This document shows, one piece after another, positions 11,741 through 22,067 of a stretch of 64,000 nt of DNA (its first letter is position 1; each line of letters starts with the position of its first letter). This DNA is from Capsicum annuum. Its lineage: Eukaryota; Streptophyta; Magnoliopsida; Solanales; Solanaceae. Below the pieces are notes generated by a model that ran no database searches, was not told where the DNA came from, and was given only the letters and a program-made list of their open reading frames with translations. Location of the stretch: the NCBI RefSeq assembly GCF_002878395.1, contig NC_061120.1, positions 118,904,481 through 118,968,480 of the forward strand, read 5' to 3'. A program made the position numbers and the translations under genes.

Positions 11741-14158
11741 ATACATTAGTAGTGGATTAAGAAAACTAGTTATGTGTAGTTGTTATATTAGGGTATGACA
11801 CTCGGGCAAATCTTATTATCTTAGACATGGCATTTTCAATATAATTCTAGGCAAAGATTGGTTTACCAACTCTACCATGCCACTTTGGGTTTCTTCCAAG
11901 ACTGCTACATTAGTTACTTATCCTTTAGATTGTGTGGTGAGGGATTAATATTTAGTTATTGAGAGAGATTAAATTGTTTATTTAGGAAAGGAGGGTAGTA
12001 GTAGAAGGATGTTTAGTATTTCTTATTTGTGCTCATAATACTAGCATTGAATCTCCTTCACTTTGATTAGGTCATGTGGTTGGTGAGTTTTTTATTATTT
12101 GTCCTACTTATTGATCTAGTTTTCTACCTGATCATGATTCTAACTTCAAGCTGATATTGACTCAAAAACCTATCCCCTTTCAATTCAATCATATCGAATG
12201 GCTCTAATTAGGCGAAAGGAGCTTAACAAGCAGCTTCAAGATCTTTTGAGTATGGGAATTATTTGACCCACTATGTATCTGTAGGGTGGTTTTGTTTGGA
12301 TTATAAAGAATAAAAATGGTTTTATGTAGTGTATAAAAACGAGCGGTAGCTAAATAAGGTAACTATTTTTAAGAAAATTATTGATTGATGCATATTAATG
12401 ATTTATTGGTCAAGCTTCAGTGTGTAGTCTTGTTTTCTACGTTTGGTTTGAGTTTGAGCTACCATTAGTTAAGGATTTGGGGAGTGGGCATACGTAATAC
12501 TTTCTTTAGGACTCATTACAACCACTGCACATTCTTGATTATTTTTTTTAGTTTGACCAATGCCACCAAAACATATATGGATTTTATAGACAGTGTGGTC
12601 AGGCCTTATTTGGACTTGTTAATGATATTCATTGATGAAACCTTAGCTCCAATCTTGTGACATAATCAATTATACGCTAAGTTTCTTAACGTAAGATATG
12701 GATTGAGTTTGTGATATTCTTAAATCATGAAGTGTGAAAGGATGTAATCACAATAGACCATGTAAAGATTAAGATAGTTCATGTTTTGGCTAGGCCCACT
12801 TCTCCCATCAAGGTTCACAGTTTCAGCAGCCTATTATATTATCAAAAATTGCTCATGGAGGGGCTTTAATCTATTATAGTGACTAAGTAAATTTAGAAAA
12901 ATGTAAGTGGAGTGTTAAGTGAGCTTTCTAAATCTCAAGGCCTTATTGGCTCTAGTTCTAATTCTCGCTTTTTTGTAGAGGGCCAGGGGTATATGACATA
13001 TTATGATGCTTTTAAAGCCGGTTTAAGTTGTATAGTGGTACAATAATTTGAGGATGAGAAGTGGAGGGAAATTTAGAATAAGGTATTGAGGGATGAGTCT
13101 AGGAAGAATACCTTTAATCCCGAGGATGTTTTGAGGATTGAGGGTCTTGTTAGTCTTTCTAAAATTGGATACTTAAGTAGGTTTGCTATAGAGGATGCCT
13201 ATTATTGTAGATATTTTATTCATCGAGGGGTGGCTAAGATATATGAAAATTTGAGGGAACATTACTAATGGTGCAGGATGTAGAGAGATATTATAGATTC
13301 TATATCTCAATGCTTGGAGTATCTGCAGGAGAAGTTCAAGCCTTAAATTTGATAGTTTGACTTAGAGGTTGACCATTCCTAATTAGAAGTGGGTATGGAT
13401 TTCTATGGATCTCATATTTGTCTAACATGTATAATTTAGAGGTTTGATTCTATTTATGCCATTGTTTATTGAGTGATTAAGTCTGCACACTTCCTTCTAG
13501 TTTCGATGGCTTATTTTTAGGTGTTATATGATATGTGCTACAAATCTTTGAAGGTTTGATTATATGCTTTCGAGGTTAGGCTGTGGAGCACTAAGCGATT
13601 AAATGATCTTATGGACATGGTCTAGAAGATTAGGGAGAGATTCTATGTAGCTTAGATAAGCAAGAAGAGTATGTAGATTGGATGATGCAAGACTTAGATT
13701 TTAGGGTTGGTGGTTGAGTATCATGCGGGTGTCACTCATGAAAGTTATTATGACGTTTGAGAAAAAGGATAAGCTTAACCCAGAGTGTATAGGGCCATTT
13801 GAGATCCTACAACATATTAGTGATATACCACATAAGTTAGCCTGAACTATAGCTATTTTGGGTGTTCACCTAATACTTCAAGTTTCTCTGTTGAGATGGT
13901 ACTCTTTATATGACTCTCACATACTTCAATGGGTTATGGTTTAGTTTGGTGGGAGTTGACTTTCAAGGATGACCTACTCTAGGAAGAGGGATAAGAAAGT
14001 CGAGATCCATAGAGATTCTAATGGTTAAAGACCTATGAAAGCATCATCAAGTCGAGGAGCCTACCAGGCAGATCTAGCAGGTCATGTTGACTAAGTATCC
14101 ACACCTTTTTGATACATTAGGTGCATCATTTTCCTTAACACCTGCTTTTAGTAGTTGA
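11741..14158 (+). pseudogene. F pol pseudogene: protease, RT, partial RNase H, integrase, chromodomain
   Basis: Domains in order: a protease-like stretch around 11740-11990; RT from about 12160, where 'YRMALIRRKELNKQLQDLL' matches the standard gypsy lead-in to RT; then eroded RT fingers and palm to about 12660. A short RNase H start near 12965-13045 jumps straight to the segment before integrase (the rest of RNase H is deleted). The integrase HHCC region follows at about 13085-13350 (open for 60 codons at 13086-13268), with its core and C-terminal part reaching 13900. At about 13990-14130 a chromodomain-like tail ends in Lys-Tyr-Pro-His-Leu-Phe. There are stops and frame changes throughout. 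The Tekay/Del lineage is inferred from the tail. Confidence 0.75.
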
Positions 14159-14159
14159 T

Positions 14160-15833
14160 GTTGTAATTATTCTCCAGGTCCTTTTATTATTTTTTTTACG
14201 TGTTTTGTCCATTCAAGTTTTAATATATTTGCTATTGGATATTTATGAATTATTATGATAGGTTGTTTGGTTACTGGGGAGTTTAGTTGGATTTTAAACA
14301 AATCTCCCTAGTTTGGAGCTTTTAAAATTAAGAAATTTGACTTTATTCCACATTTTTTGTAATTAACTTCAAATGAAAATTTTGACCATTCCATTGGCTT
14401 TAAAACATTGATTTTAGGCTAGGGAAACCTTTGGTTTGTATCTTGAGTCGTTCAGACATATTTAGGGTGCTCAGATAGATTTTAGTGAAAATTAGATAAG
14501 TGTTTACTTTGCTAAACATTTTATCAAAACATGCTTAGCTAGTTTTTTCATCGATTCTATTGAGTCCAAAATGTCATTTTTGATGAGGTATCATATTTAG
14601 TTTCCATTCACAGGGTTCTAGATAAATCTCAAATTCCTTTGTAGAGTCATTGTGGATTTTACTTCAATTGGTCAAGTTATTGATACACCAGTGCAACTGC
14701 TTTTATGGAGAAAGGATCATACTCATGGAGTTTCTTTTGTAGTGAGAGGTTGTTTTTACCAAGGCCACTAATGTCAGTGCCTTCCATTTATGTAGTGTCT
14801 TCTTACTCATTCCAAGCTTCTTAAGTACGTCTTTATCATAAATACGAGGCCACTTAGGCGGACTTCCTTCACTTTTGCATAGAACCAATTCATAAGTGAT
14901 TTCTATTTTAGTAGAAGATGTACTGCTAAAGAGATATTGCTTTTTTGACCAGTCCTTTAATAAAGTGGAGATCTTCTTCCCCATTTTCTCCTATTCTCTT
15001 AAAACTAAGAATGGAACTCACACTAGAGAAGATTGAAGTGTTTCTTGGTGAATTCTCTACCTAGTGATCATAATATCTTTGTCACTATTTTATATCATCG
15101 CATCTAGTGTCAGTTTTGCTATTTATGCATGATTTTTATTGTCAAATTTTTGTTATTCTCTCATTATAAAAAAAGGTATTTTGGACCAATTGGAGTCAAA
15201 ATTAGATTTTTTCTTCATCTCACATTTGAACATAGTTTTCTCACCCCGATGAAAGAGAAATTAACCTAGCAGTTTATGTTTTCATCAACCTCCAAAGGAC
15301 ATGTTTTCACTAAATATTTTGATATGATTTTTTCATGGTTAATATGGGTCTTCATTTTTATGTAGTAACATATTATTAAATTTTTGATAGTGTGGGAGCT
15401 TGATGAGGTCAAGCGGAAAGGAAAGGCGGATCTTTATTAGTCCAAAGATTGTTGTTTGACTTTGAGTGAGGCTACAATCTACTTTCTTTTAGACATAGGT
15501 CTACAAAATGGTATTTCTTATAAATATCATATGGGATAGGGGATATATAAAATAGACTTTGGATTAATTTATCATTTCTGCTGCTATTGGTCTACTTTGG
15601 GGACTTGGAGTGGAATCTTTCTTTGAGCCTTAGATTAAGATTCTTGTTGTAGTATTTGTATTAGGTTAGAGATCTATGGTATAGGCTTAGGGTAGGATTT
15701 TATGGTAGGGTATTCCTTATTAAATGTCTTACCTTTTTATTGTGTATATATTATGTGTTTACTTTTAATATCATGGTGATATAGGCCCAAAGCTATAATG
15801 GATCCTAGATTAGTGTTACTTTCTTATAGAGGG
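14160..15833 (+). repeat. 3' LTR of element F, first part
   Basis: It begins at a TGTTGTAATTATTCTCC-type start right after the end of pol and is homologous from about 14690 to the 5' LTR. It is interrupted at 15833 by B1. The next fragment is 22033-22067, then E intervenes. A segment matching 9128-9440 appears at 33452-33799, just before D. Confidence 0.7.
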
Positions 15834-16551
15834 TGATACGAGCCAAAGGGCCATCATTGGTTTTGATGACATCATTTGAGACCCATACATGAAGATTTAA
15901 GATTTGGTCATATTGAGGGTACACGGACATGCATGGAAGACTCATTTTGAAATTACAATAGTGCAAAACCATGTTTGGAAGATTTCTTAGGACTTGAGTT
16001 GGTGCCTACCAAAAGGTTCCCAGAGGTTTCACATTTTGAAGCTTGAAGAAGAAGGGACCCACGAAGCATTAGTGGGGCGGCCTTGGAGTGTAAACACTCA
16101 TTAAGGGTGCTTTAGTCTTTTTTGTGCCATTTCTTTACACTCCATAGGAGCTATTTTTCATTAAGGATATTTTGGTATTTTATGTAATAAGCTATCAATA
16201 GACTCTTTGGTCTTATTTTCTCATTAGTTGATTATTGATATTTGAAAGACTTCTTCTTCTCTCTTTGGGAGTGTAGTGTAGGGCTTTGAAAAGCCAAGTA
16301 AAATACGGCTTGGAAAAGCCATTATTAATCTTTTCTTAGAAGCGGTTGTTGTAAGGTGGAGTTGATTCCCTTAGTGGTCACCGTAAGAGTTTGATGTTGT
16401 AATTGCGGGTCTTAAGGGTCTTATCGTTTGATACACGATTTGGTTCCTATTTCTCGTAATCTCGTATGTCAATCTATCTATCTTACTTTGTTGCATTTGT
16501 TTGTTCTCTTGTTTCTCTTAGTCTTCATCGCTTTAGGTCATTCTTCTATCA
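15834..16551 (+). repeat. 5' LTR of B1
   Basis: 718 bases, TGATACGAGCC to CTATCA, nearly the same length as the B2 LTRs (717 and 716). The TATA region reads GCTATCAATAGACTC around 16190-16205, where the other B LTRs have TATAAATAGACTC; the box is therefore damaged in this copy. Confidence 0.9.
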
Positions 16552-16553
16552 TT

Positions 16554-16570
16554 TGGTATCATGAGCAAGG
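16554..16570 (+). other. Primer binding site of B1 (initiator-Met-tRNA-like)
   Basis: TGGTATCATGAGCAAGG starts two bases after the LTR end. It matches the TGGTATCAGAGC-type initiator-Met site apart from an extra T. Confidence 0.8.
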
Positions 16571-17118
16571 TTTGATTTTGTTCCAACAAAATCAATCTTG
16601 GGATTGTTATCTGAAAAAAAAAGAGTGAAAAAGAAGAAAAAAGTTACTGTAAATGTTTTTAGGGTTTTTCAATTTTTGAGACTTGATTTTTGATTGTTTT
16701 GTGTGTTTCTAGTGATAAAAACTTGTTCCCTAATACTATTAGACTCTAGAAACTGAAAATCCGAACAAAAAAAAGTGTCAAAATCAAAAATCCCCCAAAA
16801 AATACTAAACCCGTTTTTGAACCTACGCCAAATTTTGAGTTTTTAATTATTTTTTTTTTTGTATTTTTAGTGTTAGATTTGTGTTCTCTAACACTATAGG
16901 AGTCTAGGGTTTGAATTTGAGCTAAATTGAAGATGATTTGAGTCATCCACCATTGTTGATCTTGAGTTTGAAGAAACTTGAAGGTTAGATCTCATTGTGG
17001 AAGGTTGTTGTTGACATTTTTGGAGATGAAAAAAGTGATATTTGTGGTTGGATTGTCAACGTGATCTTGGATCTTTAAGAAAAATCAAATTCCGAGTTCA
17101 TTTGCTTTAGGATCAACT

Positions 17119-17373
17119 TTGGGTCAAACTTTGAATGTTCTTGGTGTTCTTCATGTATTGTTGAACAAGAACATTCAAAAAGTGTTGTTTGATCTAAAAA
17201 GAAGGATAAAGAGAGTGTACTACTTGCTTGTATCAAAGAATATTCCAAGTCTTCCAAAGGAGGAAAAGAATTCAAAAGGCATCAAAACGAATATTCTCAA
17301 AGAAGAGGACAAGGGCAAGTACAAAGGAAAGTACAAGGGGGTACCATCACAAATTCAAACTCTTTTGAGCTAG
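17119..17373 (+). CDS. B1 leader ORF, basic protein of unknown function
   Basis: An 84-residue frame in the untranslated-leader position. It is Lys-rich in its second half and contains Leu-Asn-Lys-Asn-Ile-Gln-Lys. B2 has a closely matching ORF at 38153-38446, and family C has a related one at 47058-47282, in the same place relative to primer site and LTR. Conservation of the frame between families suggests that it is or was translated, or that the leader RNA sequence is constrained. No domain is recognised. It is followed by about 560 bases without an ORF up to an AG|GTACAA site at 17940. Confidence 0.4.
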   Translation: MGQTLNVLGVLHVLLNKNIQKVLFDLKRRIKRVYYLLVSKNIPSLPKEEKNSKGIKTNILKEEDKGKYKGKYKGVPSQIQTLLS

Positions 17374-17924
17374 AAAAAATGGTCCATTCTTTGTGTTTTC
17401 TTCATCAAAACTGATCCTACCTTCCTCCTAAGTTGAAGATTGATTGAATACAGGTTGAATACAAGAAAATTTTTTCAAAACATCAACCAACCAAAGGCTG
17501 CCATGTCATCACCAAGGGCTGCCACATCATCACTTCACCCAAAAAGCTTAAGCTCAAATTTCAGATTCTAAGTTTCATTTCTTTGTTTCTTTAGTTTCAT
17601 TTCTTGATTCAAGAACTAATTAACAGCTAGTAATCACCTACTTAGTTGTGAATTAGTTGTTTGAGTCCGTTTTTTCATGTGTTCATTCTTTGTGTGCTTT
17701 TCTTGTTTTGACTGTTGAACTTCTTTGTTTCAAGTTCATAAGTAGATTGCATATTGTGTCTTAAGTCGATCAAACAAGAATCTATTCCGGCCTCTAAGTA
17801 GTGATTGACACCTTATTGACTACCGTAGTATAAGTAACTTTCAATATTCGCTGCTCTAATTGTGAGGATCATAAAGTTGAGAGTATATACGAGTGTTGGT
17901 GAGGAGTTTTTACTACTAATCTTG

Positions 17925-17945
17925 TTTGTTCATTTTCTAGGTACA
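17925..17945 (+). promoter_or_regulatory. Possible 3' splice site before the main B1 frame
   Basis: A T-rich run ends TTCATTTTCTAG and is followed by GTACAAGG. The same AG|GTACAA junction occurs in B2 at about 39000 and in C at about 47786 and 48309, each shortly before a main coding frame. The main frame here has no ATG at its open start, which fits a spliced or frameshifted product. This is inferred only from sequence. Confidence 0.35.
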
Positions 17946-17968
17946 AGGTGATATAAGGGGAGCATATC

Positions 17969-19015
17969 TTGGTAGCCTCGGACTATTATGACTACAACAT
18001 GGGAGACTATGATTACAGTGAGGGATTTTATAGCTACAATGATGTTGAAGATTATAGGGGCTATGAATATAGCCATGATCAAGACATAGGCAGAATTGAG
18101 AGTTATGATTTTGAGGAAGAAAATGAGGTGAATGAAGTTCCTAGTGCTTATGGTGAATATGGAGATGATGTAGGGCCTTGTGATGGTTCTTATGATAAAG
18201 TTGGGGCATGCCAGAAGTCTTACACTTCCTACTCCGAACCTAAAATTTATGTAAGGTATAACCCTTTCCTTTGCAAAGCGTATGAGATCCTTGGTGAGAG
18301 TGCACATGTGGAGCATGAAAATTCATATTCTTTACCTTGTAGTACATCTTATCAAGGTCTAAGTGGCGTGAATAGGTATACTAGCTATAGTGTAGATTGT
18401 CCCATAAGAAGAAGAGAGAATATATCTCCAAGGCCGAGGGGTACTCATGTACCCATGGGTTGTCCTAAACTCTACAATATTAATCCTAGAAGAAGTGTTC
18501 ACTCCAGAAAGGTAAGCATTTGTGGGGTACCAGGTTGCCTCCTCGTGCTAGATGATAGGCGCCATAAGAACTACATTATGCCACCCATGGTTGACTATTT
18601 AGGGTTGTTTCAAGAACCTTTACTTGTTCCATATATCTTGGACAGGTATAAGGTTATCGAGAGAGTGAGGATTTTCTTCACTCAATTTGAATACTATGAG
18701 GAGGTATAGTGCGATATCTTTCCCTTGACACCAGGTCATGTATGCTTAGGTGCCGATTAGCTTGCACAACATAGAGTTTCAAATGTGCTAAATTGGCCTA
18801 AGGTTGTAATGGACCATTGGGGAAATTATCTCTTTACCTCAATTCTTCCCAAACCGCAAGGAGATATGATTACTTACTCCGACCCGAATAATTATGAGAC
18901 AAAAAAGATTGAGAGGAGTAAGGGTGTGCAAGGTGGCAATCCAAGAGTGGAAAAAGGAGAGGTTGTATGGAGTGAAGTGACGGGGTTGTCACCAAACCAT
19001 GCTAACTATGTTTGA
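17969..19015 (+). pseudogene. B1 Tyr-rich linker plus retropepsin-like domain
   Basis: The frame is open from 17969, where the first codon is TTG; the first ATG is at 17999. It begins with a Tyr/Asp/Glu-rich stretch of about 70 residues, like the acidic linker that precedes protease in plant Ty3/gypsy polyproteins. From about 18510 it resembles retropepsin: Cys-Leu-Leu-Val-Leu-Asp-Asp-Arg-Arg-His-Lys-Asn-Tyr-Ile where the active-site loop should be, then Asp-Tyr-Leu-Gly-Leu, a Val-rich strand, Cys-Asp-x-x-Pro-x-x-Pro-Gly-His-Val-x-Leu-Gly. The catalytic Asp is present but the following Ser/Thr-Gly is Asp-Arg. Stops at 18707-18709 and near 18758 fall where relatives have Trp. B2 has the same loop with Asp-Trp. 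Confidence 0.65.
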
Positions 19016-19046
19016 ACTTCTATTTCTAAGGACATTTGTGTAGGTT

Positions 19047-20251
19047 ATGGCAAGTGGAGGAGCACAGGGACAAGGAGAAGTTGCTGCCGAAGCATGCGGG
19101 AAACCTTTGCACCACGACAAAGAAGAATTTACTCAAGAATTTCAAGGTAAAATATCTAAATCTTACACTTTGGTGCATGTGAATGATAATTGTGTGGCTA
19201 GTATCCCATTAAGTGTGAGTAGTAGCTTACCTATTTGTGATTGTATTGATTCTTTGCCTCTTGTTGATGTTGTACTTGTTGTGAATGTGGATACACTATT
19301 TTATCCTATTGATGAATGAATTAACTCTTCTTGTAAGATCAATTTAAGTCCACCTTGTGTTGAAGCCATTGTGTTGAATGATAATACATCATCTATTGAT
19401 TCTTTACCCCTTGATGATGATGTACATGTTGTGAATATGGATACACTAGTTGATACTAGTGATGACTGAATTGACTCTTTTTATAAGATCAATTTATGTC
19501 CACCTAGTATTGAAGCTAATGTGTGGAATGATAGTACATTATCTTGTAGGAATTGTATTGATCAACTTATGTACGAAATTTGTCCACCACTTAACGATGT
19601 GTGCGATGTGTTTAATGGATCTCAAGTAAGTGATGATGTTGAAAATATTGATCAAATAAATAGTAGTGATCCCTTTAGCATGACCTCTAGTGAATGTTCT
19701 ACTAGCGGTTTTGCTGATAAAGATCGTGTGTTTGAAACTTCTTTGTAACTTGATAATTGTCCCTTAGAGAGTGAACTTGCATGTTCTAAACATTCCCGAG
19801 GGTAGATCCTCCAATATTTTGGTATAAAATCTTGTTCAAAGATGGTCCAATCACTCCTAATGAATCTAGTGGTGAGAAAGATGTTAAAGGTATAGCTTGT
19901 CTTGAAGGCTATAGCCTATTTACTAACCCACTAAGGTGTGACAACATACCTCCTAAAGATGGAAATCTCTTCTTGAAAGATGAGAGTACTCTTAAGGGTA
20001 AGGAATGTGTAGTTTTGGAAAGGAATGATCACTTGGGTAATGATAGCTTTGATTTTCTTAAATATTTAAGAAACCCAACAGGTGATTATTCCTTGAAAAT
20101 TAATTGTGGTTGTGATCCTTTGTATGATTCCCCACCCATGTTTGATGACTATGAGGATGAATTGATTGCTCCTTGTGAAGACTTAAGTAATAATCCATTT
20201 GATTTTGCTTGTGGTGTGTATCTACTTGAGGGTTCTTCTATAAAAAGATAA
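19047..20251 (+). pseudogene. B1 acidic Ser/Asp-rich region with an internal duplication
   Basis: Three or more open segments (19047-19319, 19521-19748, 19832-20251) continue one another with stops between. The composition is rich in Ser, Asp, Leu and Val. The block 19245-19394 is followed by a second copy at 19395-19544, each 150 bases or 50 codons, so the duplication keeps frame. B2 has the same pair at 40307-40606. No known domain is recognised. It lies where RT would start in an autonomous gypsy element. Confidence 0.5.
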
Positions 20252-20263
20252 AGTGTCCATTGC

Positions 20264-21351
20264 TTGGAAATTACTTCTTCTTATACTTTGTGTGACCTTA
20301 TTGTTGAGAGTACTCATGGTGATGATTTTGAAACTAGTAGTGAGTACATACATGAGGACACCTTAGTTGAAGTTGACTTGAGTGATACCTTTCTCTACAC
20401 TCTATTTACTTTTGATGATGTCTATGCTATTGTAGAGAGTGTGTCTTTTAGATTGGGTTAAGCCTATGGGGAAAAACAGTGTTGTCTAGATCCATGTCTA
20501 TGGCCACTTTATCTATTTAACCTGGGTTCCAAATGTAGATATTATGATATTGGCACACCAAAATTATTGCTTGGTCTACATGACAACCAAAGTTACATTC
20601 TTGAAAACTCGAGGGCAAAAGTGTCATTGTCTTCTTGGGGTAATGTTACTAAATGTGTATCCTTGCTTGACACACTTGTGCTTAAGTTGCATGATTCCCA
20701 ACTTGTGTATGCCAAGTTGATACTTTACTTGAAAGAAAGAGGTCATATGTGCTTTAGTTCCTTACATCCATCTTTGTGTGCTTTATGTGTTATATTTTAT
20801 GGGCAAAATTGCATTCTTATAGATGACAGCACCTTGGATAATGCCTTTACACTTGATTCCTTCTTATACTACCTCTTTGCCTCGGATGATATCCATACTA
20901 GTTTTGGATTTGTATTATGTAGAGGTAGGGAACGTGTTGGTTGGTCCACTTATTTGAATGACAATGCTATGTAGGTTTGGTGGAAAATAAGACCAATAGT
21001 GGCACCACTTTTGATGAGGACACTTGAAGAGGTAATGAAACAATTGTGTCTAGTGGTTTCTAAGATAAAGGTAGTCTTACCTTTTGGCTTTAGTGATACC
21101 ATTAAGACCTTCGTAGTTTCTTTATCTCTTGATACTTGTTATATCCATATTCTTTGTGACATTTTCACTAAGCTTTTCATGACTAAAATAAAGGATTCAT
21201 GGTTATATTTCAAGTGTGTACCCCCTTGGCATGATGATGTTATTTGTTGTACTAACCCTAGCCCTCATTCCATGAGGATGTTGTTCGTGTTTGTCCTTTC
21301 TTAGGTTTTCCAAGGTATGGATTCAAGGTTGAATCCTTTTCAAGAAGGGGA
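20264..21351 (+). pseudogene. B1 conserved C-terminal module (WLYFK motif)
   Basis: The frames 20264-20461, 20567-20974 and 20999-21304 read as one protein with a few stops. Visible landmarks are a Trp-Pro-Leu-Tyr segment near 20510, Cys-Arg-Tyr-Tyr-Asp near 20540, and Cys-Asp-x-Phe-Thr-Lys-x-Phe followed by Lys-Ile-Lys-Asp-Ser-Trp-Leu-Tyr-Phe-Lys near 21150-21220. The last residues, Asp-Ser-Arg-Leu-Asn-Pro-Phe-Gln-Glu-Gly-Glu-Asp-Asp, look like the tail of some gypsy integrases. The stop at 20972-20974 is TAG where B2 has TGG. The module recurs in B2, C and D. I do not recognise its core as any known enzyme. Confidence 0.6.
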
Positions 21352-21354
21352 GGA
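21342..21354 (+). other. Polypurine tract of B1
   Basis: AAGAAGGGGAGGA lies directly before the 3' LTR start TGATAC. B2 has AAGAAAGGGGGA and C has AAGATGGAGAGGA at the same place. Confidence 0.8.
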
Positions 21355-22032
21355 TGATACGAGCCAAAGGGCCATCATAGCTTTTGATGACATCATTCGA
21401 GGCCCATACATGAAGATTCAAGCTTTGGTCATATTGAGGGTACACGAACATACATGGAGGACTCATTTTGAAATTACAATAGAGCAAAACCATGTTTGGA
21501 AGATTGCTTGGGACTTGTGTTGATGCCTACCAAAGGGTTCCAAGCGGTTTCACAATTTGAAGCTTGAAGAAGAAGGGACCCACGAAGCATTAGTGGGGCG
21601 GCCTTGGAGTGTAAACACTCATTAAGGGTGTTTTAGGCCTTTTTGTCCCATTTCTTTACACTCCATAGAAGCCCTTTTTCATTAAGGGTATTTTGGTATT
21701 TTATGTAATAAGATATAAATAGACTCTTTACGCTTATTTTCCCATTAGTTGATTGTTGATATTTGAAAGACTTCTTCTTCTCTCTTTGAGAGTGTAGTAT
21801 AGGGTTTTGAAAAGCCAAGTAGAGTAGGGCTTAGAAAAGCCATTATTGATCTTTGTGGTCACCATAAGAGTTTGGTGTTGTAATTACGGGTCTTAAGGGT
21901 CTTATCATTTTCTACACGGTTTGGTTCCAATTTCTCATAATCTCATATGTCAAGCTATCCATCTTACTTTATGTCATTTGTTTGTTCTCTTGTTTTTCTT
22001 AGTCTTCATATCTTTAGGTCATTCTTCTATCA
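21355..22032 (+). repeat. 3' LTR of B1
   Basis: 678 bases, starting TGATACGAGCC and ending CTATCA, followed by the TSD GAGGG. It is about 40 bases shorter than the 5' LTR owing to small deletions, including one in the CTTTTCTTAGAAACGG region near 21855. Confidence 0.9.
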
Positions 22033-22067
22033 GAGGGTGACTTTACCCTATTTTGTGAATACTTTAT
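22033..22067 (+). other. Short F LTR remnant between B1 and E
   Basis: Thirty-five bases separate the B1 target duplication from the start of E. The last five (TTTAT) are the target duplication of E. No gene is present. Confidence 0.6.

Larger units (their letters stand above)
7851..15833 (+). mobile_element. Element F: ancient Tekay/Del-like chromovirus, host of later insertions
   Basis: LTR-like homology links 7851-9440 with 14650-15833 and, beyond the nested insertions, with 33452-33799. Between the LTRs are a degenerate primer site, gag, protease, RT, shortened RNase H, integrase zinc finger and a chromodomain remnant, in Ty3/gypsy order. Every domain has several stops and frame changes, so this is among the oldest elements in the window. 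Its 3' LTR was later split by B1 at 15833, E at 22067 and D at 33799. Confidence 0.75.
15834..22032 (+). mobile_element. Element B1: non-autonomous LTR element, TSD GAGGG
   Basis: The LTRs at 15834-16551 and 21355-22032 both begin TGATACGAGCC and end CTATCA. The target duplication GAGGG is at 15829-15833 and 22033-22037. The inside carries a Met-tRNA-type primer site, a leader ORF, a tyrosine-rich plus retropepsin-like frame, an acidic repeat-containing region and a conserved C-terminal module, then a purine tract. No RT, RNase H or integrase core is visible in 4.8 kb. A second copy with the same structure is B2 at 37008-43133. Confidence 0.9.

Noticed and set aside
16554..16570. Possible tRNA gene fragments at the primer sites
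   Set aside because: They are complements of tRNA 3' ends directly after LTRs; no cloverleaf can be drawn around them.
16428..16628. ORF crossing the end of the B1 5' LTR and primer site, with a similar one at 37577-37795 and 43010-43192
   Set aside because: It recurs only because LTRs recur, and it runs over the LTR end and primer site, which are functional as nucleic acid.
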